DNA from: DATBHZ01 sp036557185
GTDB lineage: Bacteria; Actinomycetota; Acidimicrobiia; IMCC26256; JAENVU01
Reading direction: 5' to 3'
DNA length: 14,021 nt
Assembly (NCBI GenBank): GCA_036557185.1
Contig: DATBHZ010000068.1
Span: forward strand, 1-14,021
The position numbers and the translations under genes were made by a program. Under the pieces are notes generated by a model that searched no databases, had not been told where the DNA came from, and saw only the letters and a program-made list of their open reading frames with translations. This document shows positions 12,161 to 14,021 of the stretch, one piece after another. Position 1 is the stretch's first letter. Each line of letters begins with the position of its first letter.

Positions 12161-13738
12161 GTGCTGACGATCGAGTCCGAACGCGCCGCGCTCGCGGCGC
12201 TCCGGCGGGTACGCCGACGCCGCCGCTTGCGTGAGACGGACTGGATCGAGGTCCTCTACAAGGCGTACACCGCGGCGCTGATCAGTCTCGGCGCGCTGGT
12301 CGCGCTGGCCTTGGTTGTCGGTGACGGGAAGCTCTCGCACACCGGTGTGCACGATCTCGAATCTCGTGCGCCGGCGCTCATCGGGCTCTTCGTGGCGGTC
12401 GGCGTCGGGCTCGGCCTCCGTTCGGGGGCGCGTGGCGGCCCGCTCGCGCTCGAGGCTGCCGAGGTGCACCACGTGCTGCTCGCCCCGATCGAGCGCGGCG
12501 TCGTCTTCCGCCAGCATGCGTACCGCCAGTTCCGCGGGCTCCTGCTCTTCGCCGTGGTCGGTGGCGGATTGACCGGCCTGCTCGTGTCCCAGCGCATCCC
12601 GAACGTCACGGGCGCGTCGGCAGCAGGGTGGATCGCCGCCGACGCGGCGACTGCGGTCCTCATGGTGTTGGCGATCTGGGGCGCAACGCTTGTCGCGTCA
12701 GGGCACCGACTGGCACCGCTCGTCGCGCTCGTGATCGGCGTCGTCCTCGCGCTCTGGTCCCTCGCCGACGTGCTCGCAGGACGCATCACCTCACCCGCGT
12801 CGATGCTGGGGGCACTCGCCGTGTGGCCGCAGGAGGTCCGCCTGGTTGCGCTTGTGGGCGTGGTGCTCGCGCTTGCTGTGCCCGTGCTCGGCGTGCTCGG
12901 CGTGGGCGGGACGTCGATCGAGGAGTGCCGGCGCCGGTCGGGCCTCGTCGGCGCGATGCGCTTCGCCGCGACCGTGCAGGACATGCGCACGGTCATCGTG
13001 CTCCACCGCCTGCTGTCCCAGGAGAACACGAGGAGCCGCCCGTGGTTCGTGCTCCCACCACGCCCGGGCGCGGGCGGCGCGTTCTGGCGGCGCGACTGGT
13101 TCGGGGTCCTGCGATGGCCCGTCGTCCGCGCGGGCCGGGTGGTCGGGCTGGTCGTCCTCGCCGCGCTGGCGACCTACGGCGCATGGCGGGGGACCACCCC
13201 GCTCGTCGTCCTCGCAGGCCTGGCCCTGTTCATCGCGGCGCTGGACTGCGTCGAGCCGCTGGCGCAGGAGCTCGACCATCCCGACATCGGTCGCGGCGTC
13301 CCCGCCGAGCGGGGCGCGCTCTACATCGGGCACCTGATGGTGCCGACCATCGTGATGGTCTGCGTTTCGGTGCTCGCCCTCGCCGTCGTCGCCGCCATCG
13401 ACCCGGCGCCCGGCGTTGCCGCCGTTGGCGCGATCACGATCGTGCCGGTCGCGATCGCAGCGGTCGCGGGTGCCGCAGCTTCCGTGGTGCTCGGTACGCC
13501 CAACCTCGCGGCCGCCGCGGCCCTCGGGAGCGCCGAGTTCGCGACCATGTACGTCGTCGCCCGTCAGGCGTTCCCACCGATCCTCGTGATCCTCTCGCTA
13601 GCTCCGGTCGTGGCCGCTCGCGCCGCGGTGAACGCGCATGTTGATCCGTTCGGCGTCGCGGTCTGGGCGGCGTTGCCCGCGATCCTGATCTCCGGCATCG
13701 TCATCACGGTCGTGCGAAACCTGCGGTGGAAGACATGA
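12161..13738 (+). CDS. Large multi-spanning ABC-transporter permease
   Basis: The 525-residue protein is very hydrophobic, with about eleven or twelve predicted membrane segments (for example 34-54, 71-87, 127-142, 157-180, 183-205, 226-248, 325-341, 347-364, 392-413 and the C-terminal 498-520 region). A cytoplasmic loop (250-320) contains QDMRTVIVLHRLLSQENTR (273-291) and FWRRDWFGVLRW. The N-terminal 30 residues are strongly basic (RRVRRRRRLRE, 15-25). No catalytic motif is visible. Its TGA overlaps the ATG of an ABC ATPase gene by ATGA, which is the main reason to call it the membrane subunit of an ABC-2-like exporter. The GTG start at 12161 is seven bases after the thiolase stop; the second codon block LTIESERAALAALRR starts a soluble helix. 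The transported substrate is unknown. Confidence 0.75.
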   Translation: MLTIESERAALAALRRVRRRRRLRETDWIEVLYKAYTAALISLGALVALALVVGDGKLSHTGVHDLESRAPALIGLFVAVGVGLGLRSGARGGPLALEAAEVHHVLLAPIERGVVFRQHAYRQFRGLLLFAVVGGGLTGLLVSQRIPNVTGASAAGWIAADAATAVLMVLAIWGATLVASGHRLAPLVALVIGVVLALWSLADVLAGRITSPASMLGALAVWPQEVRLVALVGVVLALAVPVLGVLGVGGTSIEECRRRSGLVGAMRFAATVQDMRTVIVLHRLLSQENTRSRPWFVLPPRPGAGGAFWRRDWFGVLRWPVVRAGRVVGLVVLAALATYGAWRGTTPLVVLAGLALFIAALDCVEPLAQELDHPDIGRGVPAERGALYIGHLMVPTIVMVCVSVLALAVVAAIDPAPGVAAVGAITIVPVAIAAVAGAAASVVLGTPNLAAAAALGSAEFATMYVVARQAFPPILVILSLAPVVAARAAVNAHVDPFGVAVWAALPAILISGIVITVVRNLRWKT

Positions 13739-14021
13739 AGCCCGTCGTCGCGCGCGGCTTGCACAAGGAATACGACGAGGTCACCGCACTCCGGAACTTC
13801 TCGCTCTCGGTCGCGCCGGGCGAGCTGGTGGCGCTCGTCGGGCACAACGGGTCGGGGAAGTCCACGTTCCTGCGGATCGCGGCCGGCCTGCTCGACCGCA
13901 CCGACGGCGAGATCCTGCTTGCCGGCCACGAGCCCGGCTCGATGGAGGCGCGGCGCGAGGTGTCGTTCATCCCGGACGACCCTGTCCTCTACGACGACCT
14001 CACGGTCAACGAGCACATCGA
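13735..14021 (+). CDS. ABC transporter ATP-binding protein, 5' part only
   Basis: The first 95 residues of an ABC ATPase are present; the gene runs past the window end. The Walker A motif is GHNGSGKST (36-44), preceded by the usual ALRNFSLSVAPGELVALV. The region where most ABC ATPases have the Q-loop glutamine reads VSFIPDDPVLYDDLTV (76-91), with no Gln; similar PDDP or PEEP variants occur in ABC-2-type exporters. Walker B, signature and H-loop lie outside the window. The ATG at 13735 overlaps the permease stop codon (ATGA), so the two are translationally coupled and probably form one transporter. Confidence 0.92.
   Translation, partial: MKPVVARGLHKEYDEVTALRNFSLSVAPGELVALVGHNGSGKSTFLRIAAGLLDRTDGEILLAGHEPGSMEARREVSFIPDDPVLYDDLTVNEHI

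Noticed and set aside
1..14021. tRNA, rRNA, CRISPR array, insertion sequence, riboswitch
   Set aside because: Nothing resembling tRNA arms, regularly spaced repeats, transposase motifs or terminal inverted repeats was seen on either strand, and gaps between genes are too short for large structured leaders.

Overview
The window is high-GC DNA from an actinobacterium. The clearest taxonomic marker is a whiB gene, a family confined to Actinomycetota and their phages. A LexA box of the Gram-positive/actinobacterial type (CGAAC-N4-GTTCG), TAnnnT -10 boxes placed 6-9 bases before start codons without a Shine-Dalgarno (leaderless style), and dense packing with 1-4 base stop/start overlaps all agree. 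The mix of beta-oxidation genes, a P450 and a fused EtfBA would suit an environmental lineage such as Acidimicrobiia, but that rank is a guess. No mobile element, phage gene, CRISPR array, tRNA or rRNA is visible, and base composition looks even throughout.

Layout, left to right. (1) 1-838 (-): N-terminal 279 residues of a sodium/calcium exchanger-type transporter, cut by the window edge. (2) 1037-1294 (+): a WhiB-family Fe-S regulator, preceded by a sigma-R-like promoter and a dyad. (3) 1407-4347 (+): three translationally coupled genes, acyl-CoA dehydrogenase, anthranilate phosphoribosyltransferase (trpD) and a zinc-ribbon membrane protein. (4) 4305-5969 (-): a DEDD exonuclease / GIY-YIG nuclease (UvrC/Cho-like) / UVR fusion, divergent from a small zinc-ribbon protein (5992-6294, +). 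A perfect 16-bp palindrome containing a consensus LexA box lies between them. (5) 6303-7285: a YjbQ-family enzyme (-) and two small Cys-rich proteins. (6) 7313-8560 (-): a cytochrome P450 in an operon with one of those small proteins, divergent from a DoxX membrane protein (8617-9135, +). (7) 9124-10914 (-): a single-chain EtfB-EtfA electron transfer flavoprotein, divergent from a thiolase (10966-12153, +), which is followed by a multi-spanning ABC-type permease and an ABC ATPase cut by the window end.

How they fit together. Acyl-CoA dehydrogenase, ETF and thiolase are components of fatty acyl-CoA oxidation: the dehydrogenase passes electrons to ETF and the thiolase cleaves the 3-ketoacyl-CoA product. 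The P450 and DoxX may belong to the same lipid/sterol or redox theme, but nothing here proves it. The most striking regulatory feature is the compact SOS-type bidirectional promoter at 5977-5999, which would place the nuclease fusion and the zinc-ribbon protein under one LexA site. A second compact divergent promoter with an operator-like palindrome lies between the P450 and doxX genes (8559-8578). No intergenic stretch exceeds 200 bases, and I see no convincing Rho-independent terminator; three of the four convergent gene pairs overlap at their 3' ends.
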